From Hormiphora californensis (Eukaryota > Ctenophora > Tentaculata > Cydippida > Pleurobrachiidae), in NCBI GenBank assembly GCA_020137815.1, contig CM035352.1:3169131-3233130 (forward strand): a stretch of 64,000 bases of DNA, written 5' to 3'. The notes under the pieces are model-generated. The model was not told where the DNA came from. It saw nothing but the letters and a program-made list of their open reading frames with translations, and searched no databases. The position numbers were made by a program, and so were the translations under genes. Positions 56,435 to 64,000 of this stretch are shown piece by piece (the stretch's first letter is position 1; every line of letters starts with the position of its first letter).

Positions 56435-57516
56435 TGTGTATAAATTATTTTTTGCTTTTATCACAGTATTGTTGTTTCCAGTTCCACAAAGAACACGTGT
56501 AATTCTAGGAGAGGCACCGAACTCCTGCTAGCTTTCTGAGGGGTTAGGTGCCGCCTCGGAAGACATGTGTATTATACGTGGTCGTTGTAGAGAGATATAT
56601 CGTGTGTACTAATACCACACGAGTACATTTAGGGGGAGAGAGATTCATGGGACAGAAACGCACATTCTATTAAATCTCTTGAAATATTCTTTTTGTTTTG
56701 TCATAAAATTCACAAAAAAAGTATATAAAAACGCTGTATTATATAAGCTTTTGAGAAGCGAAAACAACTAAAAAAACTAAATTTTCAGAAAAGAAAAAAC
56801 CTAGTAGACCGTTAGGAGTGTTACGTGTGTTTAGGGTGTGATAGAAGAGAGCTCTCTCGAGAGGGAGAGATAGAGAGAGTAATCCCAGTATTTTTCGTAT
56901 GGATTTTAATTTTCTGTTTTTAGCCCTTTTTGGCCAAGCCATGCCAGCTGATATGAGTGTATTGTTCAAGCTGTGTCAGGTGGATTTCGGGATAAAATCA
57001 GCTGTCACAGTATCTTTTGATAATGTTAAATGTGGTGCACTTGTGTTAAATATAATGTCTACATTATTATATCTTTTGGAGCCAAGGTCGGTTAAAGTTG
57101 ATTTTGAGTTGCTTAAATGTAATACAATACACTTGTTCTGAACAACAAAAACTGGTATTTTTCAATTTGTCTGCCGCGGTGACTGGAGAGGGAAGGGGGA
57201 TTGAAGAATAAGAATTGAAGAAAAGTGAGAAAAAATTGTGTGCCAGCACATCAAACAAGAATTGTTGAGTCGAGAGAACCCAATACCAAGGGATGGTAAA
57301 ACAAAAGGAAAGATGCATTTAGATGGGCGAGACTGAGAGAGAAAGAGGTGGGAGAGAGAACGACTAAAGAGGGAAGGGGAGAGACAAATATTAAAAACTA
57401 TGCTCAGCAAAGAGAGAAATAATATCATGAGTTTACACTGCTGAAGGCCAAGGGAGAAAAGGTCTTGTGCAATGAAGACCCCGCACAAAGAATTAAAAAA
57501 GATGTTAAGAGGGAGG

Positions 57517-57551
<35 letters not shown>

Positions 57552-57695
57552 AGGGAGAGAGAAAATAGATAGAGGGGTAGGTATTGCAGTGGATTTATGC
57601 GTGTGAGATTGTGTGTATGCAGTACGAGGGATAATTAGGCTACATAACTAATGAGAGAGAGTACCTACCTTTCAATATTGTCAGCATTCCTTCTC
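56240..57695. other. Intergenic between convergent genes
   Basis: Contains a GA microsatellite (56350-56436), AT-rich sequence around 56690-57140 and GA-rich sequence at 57310-57560. No exon was supported. Confidence 0.6.
56350..56436 (+). repeat. (GA)n microsatellite
   Basis: Nearly pure GA run just after the stop codon of the 51357 gene. Confidence 0.95.
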
Positions 57696-60750
<3,055 letters not shown>

Positions 60751-61107
60751 AGCTAGAACTGGGAGAAATTGTCAGAATTGTTTGGATTTCAGGATATAGG
60801 AGGTCGGACTGAAAGGAAAGGAGTGATGCGCGCACTGTCCTGGTGTGGTGTTCAGGCGCGTTACAAATAACACGCTGACATCAAGGACATAAGTGAGACA
60901 CAACAATATAGTGTGTCACAAATCATAATTTAGCTGGCAAGTGGGAAGCAAGGGGTGGTGCTACGATGGTGAGGGTGTTACACACAAAATGGATGTAGGG
61001 CATGGTAAAAAGTTAAAATTCATATACGAAATACAAACAGGATAAAAACGGACATTTATAACTGTCCAACTTTGATCTGCCGAAAATGCAATGTGAGCCA
61101 CACAATT

Positions 61108-62636
<1,529 letters not shown>

Positions 62637-63112
62637 CTGATTATAAAAGTCTGATTCCAAGAAAAACTCAGAACTTGTACACCAATAGAATTATATTCTG
62701 TGGATCTCGCTGGATCTTATTCTCGAGGGACAATACAAGACCTAGGAAGGAAGCAGGAACCGACCGAAACAAGTAAACAACCAATCAGAACTCGTTATTT
62801 AGGTCACGTGACTGGTTATCAGCCAATCAGGGACCAGTATGTCCTGATTCGGTCGGTTCCTGGAAGGAAGCCTGACGGACTTAGCTGGATCGAGGGTCTC
62901 GACTCTCGACCGTATCAAAGACAACGGTTGTAATGGTGGAATTAGATTATGAGTGATTTCAACTGGCTGAAGACATCCGATAGAGTCGGAAAGACAGGGG
63001 GTACAAGGCAGAAGTGTGAATAATGGATGATTATTGATTCTTCATTTCAAACAACAAAAAAACAGCAAATATATCAGACTCAAAATTTGATAAATTCAAT
63101 ACAGTTTCCATT
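62637..63112. other. Spacer with inverted repeat, CCAAT boxes and E-box
   Basis: GGAAGCAGGAACCGACCGAA (62751) and its near-complement TTCGGTCGGTTCCTGGAAGG (62848) form a stem. Between them lie CCAATCAG (twice) and GGTCACGTGACT (62802). Together these look promoter-like, either for ORC2 or a remnant of a mobile element. Right of this is the 3' flank of the protease gene. No exon was supported. Confidence 0.5.
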
Positions 63113-64000
63113 CTAACAATCCCAATGCTCGTGGACACAATGTCCATCGGGGCACTTCTTGAATCCCTCCTGGCAGTCACCCTCCTTAGTAGGAGTTACA
63201 TCATCGTCACACTTTCCACAGGTCTTCTTACACAACTTGCTCATGTAGTTATCGAAAGTGTGCTCACAATATCCCTTTCCCTTCCACTCGGCACACTTGT
63301 GGCCCACGTCAACGCACTCGCACTGTCGGCAGCTCTTGGCACAGTTCTTGGTCATCCACTGCCAGTTGTTGTGACACTCACTAGGGTTCCTGGCAGCCCA
63401 CTCTGCACATCGGGAGTTGTTGTCCGTGCAGACTTTGTCACCACCGTCATCCTTGGTAGGGTCAACGTCATCACCTCCCTCGTCACTACCATCGTCTTTC
63501 TTTCCGGTGGACTGGAATCGGGGAGCGAAACCAGAGTCGGTGATACTACAGACGTTTCCTCGGGCAATTCGGAAGTATCCACTCTCTCCCCAGCTTCCAC
63601 CCCAGCTGTTCTTCATTCGGAAGTAATCCTTGGTGTATCCGACACTGGTGACGGCATGGCCACCCCCGGAACAGTATCCTCGCGTGTAGATACCTCCCTT
63701 GTATCGCATGAAGTCACTGGCGACCTTGAAACCAACGGACAGGGGTCCTGAGGTGGCGAGAGCAGTAACGTGAGCACTATCTCCTCGGGCATTGCTGTAA
63801 CCAGTAACTCGGAAAGCGATGAGAGCATTAGGCTTGCTGCTGTACCGGCAGGATCCCTGCCTTCCCCTATAAGGAATATCCTTGGTAGCTCCAATTCGGC
63901 CGGATTTCTTGAGCCAGTCAAAGACCTTGCCCATCCATCCTCCATTACATCCGTTCCTCTGGATACAGTCGAGACCCTCCTGCTCAGCGAAGCTCTTCAG
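63113..64000 (-). CDS. Papain-family (C1A) cysteine protease with two ShK-type domains, N-terminus outside window
   Basis: Reads to the right edge of the window without introns. Order from the edge: LDCIQRNGCNGGWMGKVFDW (the GCNGG loop after the catalytic Cys, which itself lies outside), PYRGRQGSCRY, GPLSVGFKVASDFMRYKGGI, SGGGHAVTSVGY (catalytic His), MKNSWGGSWGESGYFRI (catalytic Asn), then an acidic linker. Two six-cysteine ShK-type domains follow (CAEWAARNPSECHNNW... CRQC; CAEWKGKGYCEHTF...CGKC), then a short Cys-rich end (DCQEGFKKC, HCVHEHWDC) and stop TAG. Such fusions are typical of invertebrate secreted or lysosomal proteases; ShK-type domains here are probably binding modules and not toxins. 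The coding sequence is richer in G and C than its neighbours. The pro-region and catalytic Cys cannot be judged. Confidence 0.9.
   Translation of the reverse strand: MKSFAEQEGLDCIQRNGCNGGWMGKVFDWLKKSGRIGATKDIPYRGRQGSCRYSSKPNALIAFRVTGYSNARGDSAHVTALATSGPLSVGFKVASDFMRYKGGIYTRGYCSGGGHAVTSVGYTKDYFRMKNSWGGSWGESGYFRIARGNVCSITDSGFAPRFQSTGKKDDGSDEGGDDVDPTKDDGGDKVCTDNNSRCAEWAARNPSECHNNWQWMTKNCAKSCRQCECVDVGHKCAEWKGKGYCEHTFDNYMSKLCKKTCGKCDDDVTPTKEGDCQEGFKKCPDGHCVHEHWDC

Overview
This is a repeat-rich metazoan genomic scaffold. The genes have many introns with GT/AG junctions, and their closest recognisable relatives are animal proteins: C2CD5, ABHD18, SH2B adaptor, AIP, ORC2, and a papain-type protease with ShK-type domains. 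The protease architecture and the short exons suggest a marine invertebrate. I cannot place it to phylum; a non-bilaterian is possible. Exons were found by reading translations and splice phases by eye, and family assignments rest on remembered family sequence, not on a search.

Layout. Positions 10-20257 (+) hold the C-terminal two thirds of a C2CD5 orthologue in eleven exons. Its 10.3 kb ninth intron contains an antisense secreted pentraxin-domain gene (10096-16030, -) built from four tandem three-exon cassettes, and a 3.4 kb giant inverted-repeat element. ABHD18 follows (20825-22158, +) with two apparent +1 frameshifts. Positions 23607-32584 (+) carry a many-exon helix-rich protein that I do not recognise. 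An SH2B-family adaptor lies on the minus strand (34859-47263), interrupted by a 100-N assembly gap. An unrecognised gene is at 51357-56239 (+). Then come a complete seven-exon AIP orthologue (57696-60750, -), the C-terminal part of ORC2 (61108-62636, -) and the C-terminal part of a cysteine protease with two ShK-type domains (63113-64000, -).

The rest is mostly repeats: long CT/GA microsatellites, minisatellites, foldback and MITE-like elements, and tRNA-like SINE pieces. The most striking pattern is that many minisatellites start or end exactly on a splice junction. In several of them the repeat unit itself contains the donor or acceptor site and sometimes a piece of exon. A second pattern is a family of short palindromic insertions flanked by 9-bp duplications. 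Single-base frame breaks in several otherwise conserved genes suggest local assembly errors, so exon frames should be read with that in mind.

The genes do not form a common pathway. They look like ordinary neighbouring housekeeping and signalling genes.
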